Shown: in pieces, positions 35,367-44,346 of the stretch | Numbering within the stretch: the first letter of the stretch is position 1 | How the letters are laid out: every line of letters begins with the position of its first letter | Assembly: GCF_003751605.1 (NCBI RefSeq) | Contig: NZ_RJVJ01000005.1 | Span: 88,041 to 152,040 of the forward strand | Direction of reading: 5' to 3' | Length of the DNA: 64,000 nucleotides | Source of the DNA: Kitasatospora cineracea | Lineage (GTDB): Bacteria > Actinomycetota > Actinomycetes > Streptomycetales > Streptomycetaceae | Translations under genes and position numbers: made by a program | The notes under the pieces: model-generated | What the model was told of the DNA's origin: nothing | Seen by the model: the letters and a program-made list of their open reading frames with translations, nothing else | Database searches by the model: none

Positions 35367-36359
35367 TCAGTGCGCGGCGCTGTCGCGCAGCGCGGCGGAG
35401 AGGTCGGCGACGTCGGTGTCCAGGACGAAGGACGCGTTGGTCTGCTGGAAGCTCACCGAGTCCTTGCCGGGCGCGGCGGGCAGGCCCATCGTCCAGTCGA
35501 TGATCTGGTTCAGCGAGCCGAGCAGGCCGCAGCCGCTGGCGCCGGGCACCGCGAAGGTGTTGTCGACCAGGGAGGCGTTGGTCTCCGAAATGACCAGCGC
35601 GTTGTGCCCGTTGGGGTCCGGGTCGTAGCCCAGGGTGCCCGGGTCGCCGGTCATCGGCGGGGTGGAGCCGGTCGGGGTGGTCGCGCCGGTGGTCGGCTTG
35701 AGCAGCAGCGGGGCGGAGTCCGAGCCGACGTAGCAGTGCGCGCCGAACAGCGCGTTGTACAGGTGCAGTTTGATCGGCAGCTGGAACACCGGGTACGGCT
35801 CGCCGGTCGCCAGCGGCGTGAACTTGGTGACCGGACCCGCGAGTTCGACCTGCGCGAAGACACTGGTGATGCCCGGCAGGAAGTTCTGGATGCCCGGGAT
35901 GTTGATCTGCACCATGGGCGCGCTGAGCAGCGGCGCGCTGGTGGGCGGCACCACGGTGTACTGGTTGGCGCTGCTGCCGTCCGGGAACGACACCTCGGGC
36001 GCGGACTTGTCCCAGTAGAAGCCGAACTGCAGCGTGATCGGCGAGTTGAACGCCACCACGGTGCTGCCGAGGGTGAACTTCCCGGCGTTGGTCACCGACA
36101 CCAGGCAGCCGACCTGGAGGTTCTCCGGGTTGGTCATGGCGGGCGCGGCGACCGGACAGTTGCCCATGCCGGTGTACGGCGCGCCGGGCGCCGCCGTGGT
36201 GGCGGCGGAGGCGGGTCCCGGGGTGACACCGGCCAGCAGCGCGGCGCCGGCGAGGACGGCGGCCGGTGGCAGCAGGCGGCGGCGCCGGCGGCGGGGCGCG
36301 GCTGCGGGGGAGGCGGCGGAGACGGTGGAAGCGGCAGGGGTGGGCGAGCTGGCGCGCAT
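35367..36359 (-). CDS. Secreted protein of the DUF6230/DUF6114 locus, unknown
   Basis: 330 residues. A signal peptide with a strongly basic block (RRRRRRLLPP) and a hydrophobic core to about residue 52 is followed by a mature part with NCPV, VGCLVS, HCYVG and SGCGLL cysteines. Beta-rich segments such as FTLGSTVVAFNSPITLQFGFYWD and VQINIPGIQNFLPGITSVFAQVEL alternate. A Thr/Pro linker near residues 210-225 separates two parts. Start ATG 36359. The family is not known to me. It is divergent from the DUF6230 gene, so the two sides probably share control. Confidence 0.6.
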   Translation of the reverse strand: MRASSPTPAASTVSAASPAAAPRRRRRRLLPPAAVLAGAALLAGVTPGPASAATTAAPGAPYTGMGNCPVAAPAMTNPENLQVGCLVSVTNAGKFTLGSTVVAFNSPITLQFGFYWDKSAPEVSFPDGSSANQYTVVPPTSAPLLSAPMVQINIPGIQNFLPGITSVFAQVELAGPVTKFTPLATGEPYPVFQLPIKLHLYNALFGAHCYVGSDSAPLLLKPTTGATTPTGSTPPMTGDPGTLGYDPDPNGHNALVISETNASLVDNTFAVPGASGCGLLGSLNQIIDWTMGLPAAPGKDSVSFQQTNASFVLDTDVADLSAALRDSAAH

Positions 36360-37027
36360 GGCGGGGGGCTCCTGACGGCAGGGGACAGGGCTGAGCAAGG
36401 ACAAGGCAAGGCGGGGTGGGGCGGAGCGGGGCACGACTGAGCAGGGCAGGGCGAGGCGGGCCGGGCGGTGGTGCCGAGCGATGCCGAGCTGCTGAGCGGG
36501 TGGGCGGTTGGGCCGGGGGATCAGGGCGCTCGACGCCACGAGCGACCGGGCCGAGGGCGCACGACTGCCACCGTTGCGCCGGAGCGGTCCGCCGTACCGG
36601 GAACGCGGCGCCTCCGTACGGGGATACGGGGGAGTGCGGGAGCGCGCGCCGGGCCCGGAACGGGAACGACCCGGTGGGTGCGGCCGCGAGGCCTGGTTAC
36701 CGCCGGGTACTCGCCAAGTTCTAGGTGGCTTGCCGGGGCAACGTCAAGGAGAAGAGCGGAAGTTGGAAGGAAGGTGAGTGGAGTTCGATCACATCGGGTT
36801 TTCAACTGACCCACCAGTCACAGGAATTGACTGTGGTTCAGGAATTCCCGGACGGTGCGCGAAGTATTGACCCGCCCTGTACCCCGGGGTAACTTCCAGT
36901 CAGCTCGCCGGTTGTGAGAAAGATCGTCAACTGAACTGCCAGGCACCACAGTTGGCGAATCCCACCCACGCCAGGCCCTCACCGCCGACGGGCTGCGGAT
37001 CCCCCACCCGACCCTCAGGAGCCCTCC
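36360..37027. other. 668-base divergent regulatory region without a gene
   Basis: No coding sequence seen. Candidate sites: GGTTACCGCCGGGTAC at 36695-36710; an imperfect inverted repeat CCACCAGTCA (36811-36820) with TGACTGTGG (36828-36836); a perfect 12-bp palindrome TACCCCGGGGTA at 36880-36891; and two copies of TCAACTGA (36802 and 36927). The last 200 bases before the DUF6230 start are unusually AT-rich, as expected for a regulated promoter. Confidence 0.5.
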
Positions 37028-37657
37028 ATGGCACCCTCCGCAGAACAATCCGCCGCCACCACGACCGGGCGCGGCCGGGTCCGACTGCGCCGCGCCGCAC
37101 TCATGGCGGTACCGGCCTGCGTCACCGCGGGCATCCTGGTGACCCTGACCGCGCAGAACGTCCTGGCCACCCAGTTCGCCATTTCGGGGATGGCCTTCGA
37201 GGTCACCGCGGACAGACTGGACGGCAGCGGGTTCGAGCAGTTCGGCACCCTCGACAACATGATCGAGAACAGCCCCAACGCCGGCGACACCGGCGGCCAG
37301 CTGTTCCTGATCCAGACCGTGGTCAAGCAGGCCTCCCTGACCAAGCTCTGCCAGAGCGTCAACCTGGGCGGCATCAACCTGCTGATCACGGCCGGCGACA
37401 AGGGCACCCCCGTCACCGCCGACAACCTCACCACCGACTCCGACCTGATGAGCGGTGACGCCGAGTTCAAGAACCTCGAAGTCGGCCGCGACGCCAGCAC
37501 CTTCGACAAGGGCGGCGTGGCCGGCCCGCCCGGAATGTTCGGCCAGCAGGGCGACACCGTGGCGGTCGACCACTTCCGGCAGCAGAACTACGCCACCACC
37601 GCCGGCACCTTCCGCCTGCCCAACATGCACCTCAGCTTCAGCGGCAATGGCTGCTGA
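37028..37657 (+). CDS. DUF6230 family protein, membrane-anchored
   Basis: 209 residues. One signal-anchor segment at about 26-48 (AALMAVPACVTAGILVTLTAQNVLA), then an extracytoplasmic domain starting ATQFAISGMAFEVTADRLDGSGFEQFG, with LCQSVN and a C-terminal SFSGNGC. This matches DUF6230, which in streptomycetes is commonly followed by DUF6114, as here. Start ATG 37028 follows AGGAG. Its last 11 bases overlap the DUF6114 start. The function is unknown. Confidence 0.78.
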   Translation: MAPSAEQSAATTTGRGRVRLRRAALMAVPACVTAGILVTLTAQNVLATQFAISGMAFEVTADRLDGSGFEQFGTLDNMIENSPNAGDTGGQLFLIQTVVKQASLTKLCQSVNLGGINLLITAGDKGTPVTADNLTTDSDLMSGDAEFKNLEVGRDASTFDKGGVAGPPGMFGQQGDTVAVDHFRQQNYATTAGTFRLPNMHLSFSGNGC

Positions 37658-38192
37658 ACCCGGACCGGCACCGGACCGGGCGGCCGACACCACGGCCGCC
37701 CGGCCCGCCGACACCCCAGCCACCACCGGCGTCCCGGCCGACGGCACCGGCACCGGCACCGCCGAAACGGCCGCCGAGACCCCCGCTGCGGCGCCCGTCC
37801 CGCGCGGCTTCGCCGGCTGGCGCGGCCGCCGGCCCTTCTGGGGCGGGCTGCTGGTCGTCCTGGCCGGCGCCGAGATCCTGTTCACCGAGAAGGCCCCGAT
37901 GCGCATGGTCATCCGCATCGGCATGCTCGGCCTGGCCGGATACATCGTCCCCACGCTCATGGTGCTCTGCGGCCTGCTGCTGATCTTCCACCCCGTCCAG
38001 CGGGTCTTCTACTCCGTGCTCGCCGCCCTCGCCACCCTCGGCACCTGGGTCACCTCCAACCTCGGCGGCTTCTTCATCGGCCTGCTGCTCGGCCTGATCG
38101 GCAGCAGCCTCGCCTTCGGCTGGCTCCCCGACCAACCCCGTCGCCGCCGCGTGCTGCGCCGGGAAGCGAAACGCGAAGCCACCCCGGCCTGA
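37647..38192 (+). CDS. DUF6114 family four-helix membrane protein
   Basis: 181 residues. An Ala/Pro/Thr-rich N-terminus of about 55 residues leads to GFAGWRGRRPFWGGLLVVLAGAEILF, the DUF6114 hallmark, then three more hydrophobic segments and a basic tail (RRRRVLRREAKREA). The start overlaps the upstream DUF6230 gene, implying the two proteins are made together and probably interact in the membrane. Confidence 0.78.
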   Translation: MAAEPGPAPDRAADTTAARPADTPATTGVPADGTGTGTAETAAETPAAAPVPRGFAGWRGRRPFWGGLLVVLAGAEILFTEKAPMRMVIRIGMLGLAGYIVPTLMVLCGLLLIFHPVQRVFYSVLAALATLGTWVTSNLGGFFIGLLLGLIGSSLAFGWLPDQPRRRRVLRREAKREATPA

Positions 38193-38515
38193 CCGGGGAG
38201 GCGCCCGGCGGAGGAGCGTGGCCACCGTCGGACGCCCCGGCCGCGGCCCCCGCACACCGAGCGGGCGGGGGCCGCGGCCGGGCCTTGCCCGCAGTACCGG
38301 TACGGCGGGGGCCGCGGTCGGGCCTCGCCCGCAGCACCGGCAGCCGGGCAGTCGGGCAGCCGACGTCCAGCAGATGCGTCCGGGGCCCACGCGGCTTGGT
38401 ACCTTGGGCACCTGACGGCCGGTGGACAGACGGAACAGCGCGCCGGGCCCGGGTGGCGGCGGCGCACGCACGCGGCACACCCGTGCCCGGCGCACACGGC
38501 GGACGGGGGGATGCG

Positions 38516-39223
38516 GTGCGGGTACTGCGGTGCGGCAGCGACGCCGTCCTGATCGAGACCGAGGACGCCGAACAGGCCCAGCGGCTGCACGCCGCCCTGC
38601 GCGACACCCCGCCCGTCGGCGTCGGCGAACTCGTCCCCGCCGCCCGCACCGTCCTGGTCCACTACGATCCGGCCGCCACCGACTGGCAGCGCCTGCGCGC
38701 CGCCGTCACCGCGCTGCCGCTGCGCGCCGCCCCGCCAGCCGAAGCCGCCGAGACGGTGCTGATCCCGGTCCGCTACGACGGCCCCGACCTCGCCGAAGTC
38801 GCCCGCCTCACCGGACTCACCCCGGGCCAGGTCGTCGCCCGCCACACCGCCGGGCACTACCGCGTCGCGTTCTGCGGCTTCGCCCCCGGCTTCGCCTACC
38901 TCATCGGCCTCGACCCGCGCCTGCGGGTCCCCCGCCGCGCCGAACCCCGCACCCGCGTCCCCACCGGCGCGGTCGCCGTCGCCGACGAGTACACCGGCGT
39001 CTACCCCCGCACCTCGCCCGGCGGCTGGCAACTGCTCGGCACCACCGACCTCCCGCTCTGGGACACCACCGCCGACCCGCCCACCCGGCTGCGCCCCGGC
39101 ACCGCCGTGCGCTTCGTCGCGGTCGACGGCGGGGGAGGAGACGGCGGGAGGGAGGATGGCGGGGGAGGAGACCGCAGGGAAGAGGGCGACGCGGGCGAGG
39201 GCGAGGGGGGAGGGCACGGGTGA
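38516..39223 (+). CDS. pxpB: 5-oxoprolinase subunit B
   Basis: 235 residues from GTG 38516 (GGACGGGG upstream). The PxpB/KipI pattern is clear: VLIPVRYDGPDLAEVARLTGLTPGQVVARHTAGHYRVAFCGFAPGFAYLIGLDPRL and a TPGGWQLLGTT-like TSPGGWQLLGTTDLPLWD. With PxpA and PxpC it hydrolyses 5-oxoproline to glutamate using ATP. The last 35 residues are Gly/Glu/Asp-rich and come from a GGCGGGGGAGGAGAC repeat, not a family feature. The stop overlaps pxpC. Confidence 0.88.
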   Translation: MRVLRCGSDAVLIETEDAEQAQRLHAALRDTPPVGVGELVPAARTVLVHYDPAATDWQRLRAAVTALPLRAAPPAEAAETVLIPVRYDGPDLAEVARLTGLTPGQVVARHTAGHYRVAFCGFAPGFAYLIGLDPRLRVPRRAEPRTRVPTGAVAVADEYTGVYPRTSPGGWQLLGTTDLPLWDTTADPPTRLRPGTAVRFVAVDGGGGDGGREDGGGGDRREEGDAGEGEGGGHG

Positions 39224-40086
39224 ACGAGGTCGCGGCCGGGCTGTTGGTGGTGCGGGCCGGGTACGGTGCCACCGTGCAGGATCTGGGGCGTCCCGGGTTG
39301 GCGGCGCTCGGGGTGGGGCGTTCCGGGGCGGCTGACCGGGGTGCGCTGCGTCTCGCCAACCGGCTGGTCGGCAACCCGGAGGACGTGGCCGGGCTCGAAA
39401 TGCCGCTCGGTGGAGTCGAGTTGGACTTCCACCGCACCATCACCTGTGCTCTCGCCGGAGCCGACTGCCCGGCCCGGGTGGACGAGCGCCCGGTCGCCGG
39501 ACGCACCCCGTTCACGGTGCCCGCCGGGGCCCGGCTGCGCCTCGGTACGCCGACCCGCGGCCTGCGCGTCTACCTCGCCGTCCGCGGCGGCCTGGACGTT
39601 CCCGCCGTGCTGGGCTCCCGTGCCACCGACACCCTCGCGGGCCTCGGCCCCGAACGGCTGACCGTCGGTCGGCTGCTGCCCGTCGGCACCGCCGCCACCG
39701 GCTGGCCCGCCGCCGAGCACGCCCCGCGGCGCGAACCGGCCGGACCACTGGTGCTGCACGTCGTCCCCGGGCCGCGCGACGACTGGTTCACCGCCGCCGC
39801 GCTGCGCACCCTGTACGGGGAGCCGTACACCGTGACCGGCGACAGCGACCGGGTCGGCATGCGGCTGGACGGTCCCGCGCTGGAGCGGGCCCGGAGCGGC
39901 GAACTGCCCTCCGAGGGCATGGTGGGCGGCGCGCTGCAGGTGCCGCCGTCCGGCCGCCCGATCCTGTTCCTCGCCGACCACCCCGTCACCGGCGGGTACC
40001 CGGTCGTCGCGGTGGTCCGCCGCGCCGACCTCGACGCGGCCGCGCAGGCCCGCCCCGGCGACACGCTGCGCTTCCGCCCGCTCTGA
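39220..40086 (+). CDS. pxpC: 5-oxoprolinase subunit C
   Basis: 288 residues from GTG 39220, overlapping pxpB by four bases. VRAGYGATVQDLGRPGLAALGVGRSGAADRGALRLANRLVGN and MPLGGVELDF are typical of PxpC/KipA; VVPGPRDDWF, SDRVGMRLDGPAL and LFLADHPVTGGYPVVAVV follow. It forms the active complex with PxpB. The third subunit, PxpA (LamB/YcsF), is not in the window, so it must be elsewhere or the pair has another role. Confidence 0.9.
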   Translation: MNEVAAGLLVVRAGYGATVQDLGRPGLAALGVGRSGAADRGALRLANRLVGNPEDVAGLEMPLGGVELDFHRTITCALAGADCPARVDERPVAGRTPFTVPAGARLRLGTPTRGLRVYLAVRGGLDVPAVLGSRATDTLAGLGPERLTVGRLLPVGTAATGWPAAEHAPRREPAGPLVLHVVPGPRDDWFTAAALRTLYGEPYTVTGDSDRVGMRLDGPALERARSGELPSEGMVGGALQVPPSGRPILFLADHPVTGGYPVVAVVRRADLDAAAQARPGDTLRFRPL

Positions 40087-40145
40087 GCCGCGGCCGCCGG
40101 TCAGGGGAGGCCGGAGAGGCCGGAGAAGCAGGGGAGGCGGGCGAG

Positions 40146-41447
40146 TCAGGAGAGGGTGACCACCTTCGCCCAGTCCGGCGGGGTGTCCGGCCGGTAGTCG
40201 GGGTTGTCCTCGTCGTCGGCCACGGAGCCGGTGTACGGGCGGGGGAACAGGCCGATGACGGTGCGGCAGGGCGGCGGGGAGCTCGGCCAGGGGGTCTGGC
40301 CGTCGGTCAGGGCGACGATGACGTCGGGCGCGGGGCGGCGCCGCAGTGCCGTGCTGAAGCCGTTGCGCAGGTCGGTGCCGCCACCGCCGATCAGGACCCA
40401 GCCGCTGTCGGCGGCGGCCTCCCGGACGGTCCGGGCGGCCGCGTCGCAGGAGATCACCGAGACCAGGTCGCGCCGTCCGTCCAGTGCGCGCAGGATCGCC
40501 GCGGTCTCCAGCAGCGCCGAGCCCAACTCGCGGTCGCTGACCGAGCCGGAGGTGTCGACGACCACCGTGACCCGGGGAGGGCGGCGGCGCAGCGAGGGCA
40601 GCACCACCCCGGGCAGGCTGGTCGAGCGGCGGGACGGTCGGCCGTAGCTGTAGTCCTCTCCGGCGCCCGCCGCCGCGACCGTGGAGCGGATCGCCGCACC
40701 GAGCAACTGCCGCCACGGCTGCGGCGGGTGGAACACCTCGTCGGCCCAGCGCCGCCAGCCCGCGGGGGCCCGGCCGGGCCGGGCCGTGATGCCCTGGGCG
40801 ACCCGGAAGCGGACCAGGTCGCGCTCCTGGTCGTTCAAGCCGTGCGCGCCCTCCGGGCCGAGGTCCCACTCCCGCTCCCACCCGTCCGCGCCGCTGCCGC
40901 ACTCCAGCCACACCAGGTGCTGGAACTCGCTGTCCAGGGAGAAGCACCGCGCGTACTCCTCCATCAGCTGGTTCGCGGGCAGCCGGAGGGTGTCCGGGTA
41001 GACCGCGTCGGGGATCCGGACCAGGCCGTCGCCGAACGCGTCGTCGTTGATCTCGCAGTCCGCCGCCAGGTTGACCTGAAGGCGGGCGCCGGGCCCCTCG
41101 CGGTCCATCGCGCGCAGCAGCCGGTCGCCGCGCCGGGCGTGGTCGCGCAGCAGGTGCGAGACCTCGTGCACCCAGACCGAGGCCAGCACCTCTTCCGAGG
41201 TGCGCTCGACGAAGCGGGGCGAGACGTAGCAGCGCCAGTGCCGGTCCACCGCCATGGTCGGCACCCGGGACGACTCCACCACGTGCATGGCGAACAGCGC
41301 CGTCGCCAGGTACGGACGGGCCCGGACGGCGTGCAGCCGGGCCGCGAACAGCTTCTCGGTGTCCAGCGCGAGCGGCGGCGCACCCGCCGGTGCACCCGCC
41401 CGTGCACCCGTCGGGGCGCTCGGCGGGGTGCTCACCGGGGCGTTCAC
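40146..41447 (-). CDS. VWA-domain protein with HExxH metallopeptidase-like domain (DUF2201)
   Basis: 433 residues from GTG 41447. Residues about 30-260 hold a zincin-type motif HEVSH (94-98) in VWVHEVSHLLRDHARRGD, and residues about 290-430 a von Willebrand A domain with the MIDAS DTSGS (298-302) and GGGGTD. The combination is the DUF2201/VWA-like metallopeptidase family. Partnered with the MoxR ATPase whose stop overlaps this start (GTGA), it may assemble metal or protein complexes, as MoxR-VWA pairs do. Substrate unknown. Confidence 0.85.
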   Translation of the reverse strand: MNAPVSTPPSAPTGARAGAPAGAPPLALDTEKLFAARLHAVRARPYLATALFAMHVVESSRVPTMAVDRHWRCYVSPRFVERTSEEVLASVWVHEVSHLLRDHARRGDRLLRAMDREGPGARLQVNLAADCEINDDAFGDGLVRIPDAVYPDTLRLPANQLMEEYARCFSLDSEFQHLVWLECGSGADGWEREWDLGPEGAHGLNDQERDLVRFRVAQGITARPGRAPAGWRRWADEVFHPPQPWRQLLGAAIRSTVAAAGAGEDYSYGRPSRRSTSLPGVVLPSLRRRPPRVTVVVDTSGSVSDRELGSALLETAAILRALDGRRDLVSVISCDAAARTVREAAADSGWVLIGGGGTDLRNGFSTALRRRPAPDVIVALTDGQTPWPSSPPPCRTVIGLFPRPYTGSVADDEDNPDYRPDTPPDWAKVVTLS

Positions 41448-42688
41448 CGGCGGCCCGCGACGGCCGGGACCCGGGCCGCCGAGCGTTCGGCCCGCCGGGA
41501 GACCTGGAGGGCGCCCGCGAAACGGTTGATCAACTCCGGTACCTCCCAGGCGTCCTGGCGCAGCGAGGCGAGCGTGGTCACCGGCACCACCAGTACGTCC
41601 GGCGGGCTGCTCTCCAGGGCCCGGGCCATCAACGCCCAGGCGGCGTCCCAGCGTTCGCGGGTCGGACGGGAGCGGACGGCGGCCACCACCCCGTCCAGCA
41701 CGGTCTGCCGCAGGTCGCCGCGCTGCGGCAGGACGGCGGCGGCCGGGTCGGCGAGCAGGTCCTCGGGTGCGGGAAGGTCCAACCGGTCGACGGTGGCCAG
41801 CAGTTCGAGGCCCGGGCCGTCGCCGACGGTGCCGCGCACCAGCAGCGACAGCACCTCCCGGGAGGAGCCGGCCGCCGAGCCGAACGCGAGCAGCCGCATG
41901 GTCATCTCCCAGCTGCGGGGCGACGGCCAGGCCCGGCCGCGCCTGGTCTCGGCGCTCGGCAGCCGGTGGGTCAGCTCGGGCCGGACGGTGAGCAGCCCGC
42001 ACACCGCGCGGCGGGCGAACTCCACGGCGGCGGGAAGCCGTTCGGGATCGAGCCGGGGCAGTTCGGCGCGCGGCCACACCCCGCCGAGGCCGCGCACCAC
42101 CACCTCGGCGTCGTGCACCCAGTCCAGGTGGACGAAGCGGTTGGCCAGCGGGGCGCTCAGCTCCCAGCCGTCGGCGGCCGAGCCGCGCGGGTTCGCCGCC
42201 GCCACGATCCTCACCCCCGGCGGGAGTTGCAGCGCGCCGATGCGCCGCTCCAGCACCAGGCGCAGCAGCGCGGCCTGCACGGCCGGCGGGGCGGTGGACA
42301 GCTCGTCGAGGAACAGCAGCCCGCGGCCCTGCCGCACCAGCCGCACCGCCCAGTCCGGCGGCGCCAGCGGCACGCCCTGCACGGCGGGGTCGTCGCCGAT
42401 CACCGGCAGGCCGGAGAAGTCGGACGGCTCGTGGACGCTGGCGATCACGGTGGTGAGCGGCAGGTCGAGTTCGGTGGCGAGCTGGGTCAGCGCGGCGGTC
42501 TTGCCGATGCCGGGCTCGCCCCACAGCAGCACCGGCAGGTCGGCGGCCACCGCGAGGGTCAGCGCCTCGATCTGCAGGTCCTGGCGGGGCTCGGTGGCGG
42601 ACTCCTTGAGGAGGCCCAGCAGCCGTTCGGCGAGCGCGAGTTGGGGTGAGGGGGAGAAGGAGGGGACGACAGGAGAGGAAGAAGTCAC
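41444..42688 (-). CDS. MoxR-family AAA+ ATPase
   Basis: 414 residues from GTG 42688. Walker A GEPGIGKTA (57-65), Walker B GLLFLDELSTAPP, sensor 1 RIVAAANP and an arginine-rich C-terminal half. MoxR ATPases act as chaperones that remodel partners together with VWA proteins, which here is the coupled gene downstream. A gene for a third conserved partner lies 97 bases upstream on the same strand. Confidence 0.88.
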   Translation of the reverse strand: MTSSSPVVPSFSPSPQLALAERLLGLLKESATEPRQDLQIEALTLAVAADLPVLLWGEPGIGKTAALTQLATELDLPLTTVIASVHEPSDFSGLPVIGDDPAVQGVPLAPPDWAVRLVRQGRGLLFLDELSTAPPAVQAALLRLVLERRIGALQLPPGVRIVAAANPRGSAADGWELSAPLANRFVHLDWVHDAEVVVRGLGGVWPRAELPRLDPERLPAAVEFARRAVCGLLTVRPELTHRLPSAETRRGRAWPSPRSWEMTMRLLAFGSAAGSSREVLSLLVRGTVGDGPGLELLATVDRLDLPAPEDLLADPAAAVLPQRGDLRQTVLDGVVAAVRSRPTRERWDAAWALMARALESSPPDVLVVPVTTLASLRQDAWEVPELINRFAGALQVSRRAERSAARVPAVAGRR

Positions 42689-42785
42689 GGGTGATCCACC
42701 TGGGTGCTCGGGGACGGGGAGAAGGCGTGCGGGGGCGCGGCGGGGCCGCGGTGCGGCTCCGCCGACGGGGGTGGTCGGCGCGCGG

Positions 42786-44132
42786 TCAGTGCCGCCAGAG
42801 GTGCCGCAGCGGGCGGGGCGGCCGGAGGCGTTGGCGGTGGGTGCGGCCGTGCGGGCGCGGGGTGTGGGGCAGGGGAACGGGAATGGCGTGGAAGCGGCTG
42901 TCGCCGGGGCCGAGACCGACCGTGTGCAGGCCGCCGACCAGGCGCCGGCGGGTGTCGTCGTCCAGGGCTTCGGAGAGTGCTCCGTCGCGCAGGACGGCGT
43001 CCGGGCCGATGAGTTGGCGCACGGCGGCGAGCGCTCCGGCCCGGTCGCCGTGCAGCAGGCGCTGCCGGATGCTGTCCAGGTCCTCCGGCTGCCGGTGCGC
43101 GCGGTCGATCGCCCGCAGGCAGGGCAGCGGCGGGCCGCCGAACGCCGCCAGGGCCTCCTCGCGCCGCAGCTGCTCCGGGTCGTGGTCGAGCGGGACGAGT
43201 ACCCCGTCGACCACCGCGATCCGGTGCGGCACACCCCGGCACTGCACCGTCAACACCCCTTCGCTGTCTGGTCGTTCGGCTCCGGAGTCCTGGGCGGGCC
43301 GGTGACCGGGGACGAGTGCGGCGGCCACCAGCGGGTGCAGCGCGTCCGGCCCGAGCAGCCCCGTGCGGAGCAGCAGCAGGTCGGGCGGCGTCCACGTCGC
43401 GGCGTCCGGCAGGACCAGGTGGCCGGGCGGGAGGCGCGGCACCTGCGGCGGCGTGTCCGGGGGTGCGCCGAGCAGCAGGTACCGCCGGTGGGCGAGCCGT
43501 ACCGCGACGGGGGCTCCGGCGGGCAGGCCGTCCGCCGCGCGCAGCAGCGCGGCCTCGAACTCCCATGCCGCATCGGCGAACTGACTGTCCGTCAGGTCGG
43601 CGGTGCGGTCGGCGAGTTCGGGGGTGCGGCGGGCGTTCCAGAGGTGCCGGTGCAGGTCCAGGCGGAAGCGCGGGTCGGGGCGGGACCGGGGCCGCCCGGG
43701 TGGGCGGGCGTCGGCGTCCCACAGCGCGAGCCCGACGCGCTGGGCCGCCGCCGCGTGGCCGGGTGCCGTCCGGGCCACCAGGTGCAGCGGAGCCGCGTCC
43801 CCGTCGCGCGGGTAGCGCGCCAGGGTCAGCGTCAGCCCGGGCCGCAGCAGCCCGTCGGGTGCCGTCCGGGGCAGGTGCCAGCGCAGCAGGTCCGGGGCCA
43901 GCTGCCGCAGGTCGGCCCGGAGCCGTCCGGCCAGCTCCGCCCCGTACGTGCGGGAGACGGCGCGCAGCTCGAACTCCGGATCGCAGCCGGCCGCCGCGCA
44001 GGCCCCGCCCCAATCGCCCAGCACACGGCGGGCGGTGGCGGTCTCGATCATGGTCGGGGGGACGGCGAAACGCCGCACGCGCGACCAGAAACTGTTCCGA
44101 GTGTCCTCGTCCAGGAGGGAAGTGTCGTGCAT
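42786..44132 (-). CDS. Conserved protein of the MoxR/VWA operon, unknown
   Basis: 448 residues from ATG 44132 (GTG 44138 is an alternative). The first 240 residues include LTLTLARYPRDGDAAPLHLVAR and FWSRVRRFAVPPTM; the rest has VVDGVLVPLDHDPEQLRREEALAAFGG and a C-terminal helix-rich part with LDSIRQRLLHGDRAGALAAVRQLIGPDAVLRDGAL. No enzymatic motif recognised. It leads the operon with the MoxR ATPase and VWA metalloprotein and is likely their substrate or scaffold. Confidence 0.65.
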   Translation of the reverse strand: MHDTSLLDEDTRNSFWSRVRRFAVPPTMIETATARRVLGDWGGACAAAGCDPEFELRAVSRTYGAELAGRLRADLRQLAPDLLRWHLPRTAPDGLLRPGLTLTLARYPRDGDAAPLHLVARTAPGHAAAAQRVGLALWDADARPPGRPRSRPDPRFRLDLHRHLWNARRTPELADRTADLTDSQFADAAWEFEAALLRAADGLPAGAPVAVRLAHRRYLLLGAPPDTPPQVPRLPPGHLVLPDAATWTPPDLLLLRTGLLGPDALHPLVAAALVPGHRPAQDSGAERPDSEGVLTVQCRGVPHRIAVVDGVLVPLDHDPEQLRREEALAAFGGPPLPCLRAIDRAHRQPEDLDSIRQRLLHGDRAGALAAVRQLIGPDAVLRDGALSEALDDDTRRRLVGGLHTVGLGPGDSRFHAIPVPLPHTPRPHGRTHRQRLRPPRPLRHLWRH

Positions 44133-44346
44133 CAGCACTCACTTCGGCAGGACGGGACCCCCAATCCATACGTAGTCATCGTCGGTGATCGTAGCCGCCG
44201 ATCGGCGAACTGTCAGCCCCGTTTTCGTCCCGCCCTCCGGCGCTTTCCGTCCCGCCCGGACCGTCCCGCCCGGGCACCGCCCCGACGTAGGGTGGCGGCG
44301 AGCGGCCGGAGCGCGGCCGGGGCGGACCGGGGAACGGCGGTGCGGG

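Noticed and set aside
36880..36891. TACCCCGGGGTA as a fifth CstR site
   Set aside because: It shares the GGGGTA end but lacks the ATAC(N)4-5GGGGGTAT arrangement, and no sulfur gene is near; kept only as a generic palindrome.
38511..38518. ATG 38511 as the pxpB start
   Set aside because: Not in frame with the protein; GTG 38516 is in frame and starts at the conserved N-terminus.
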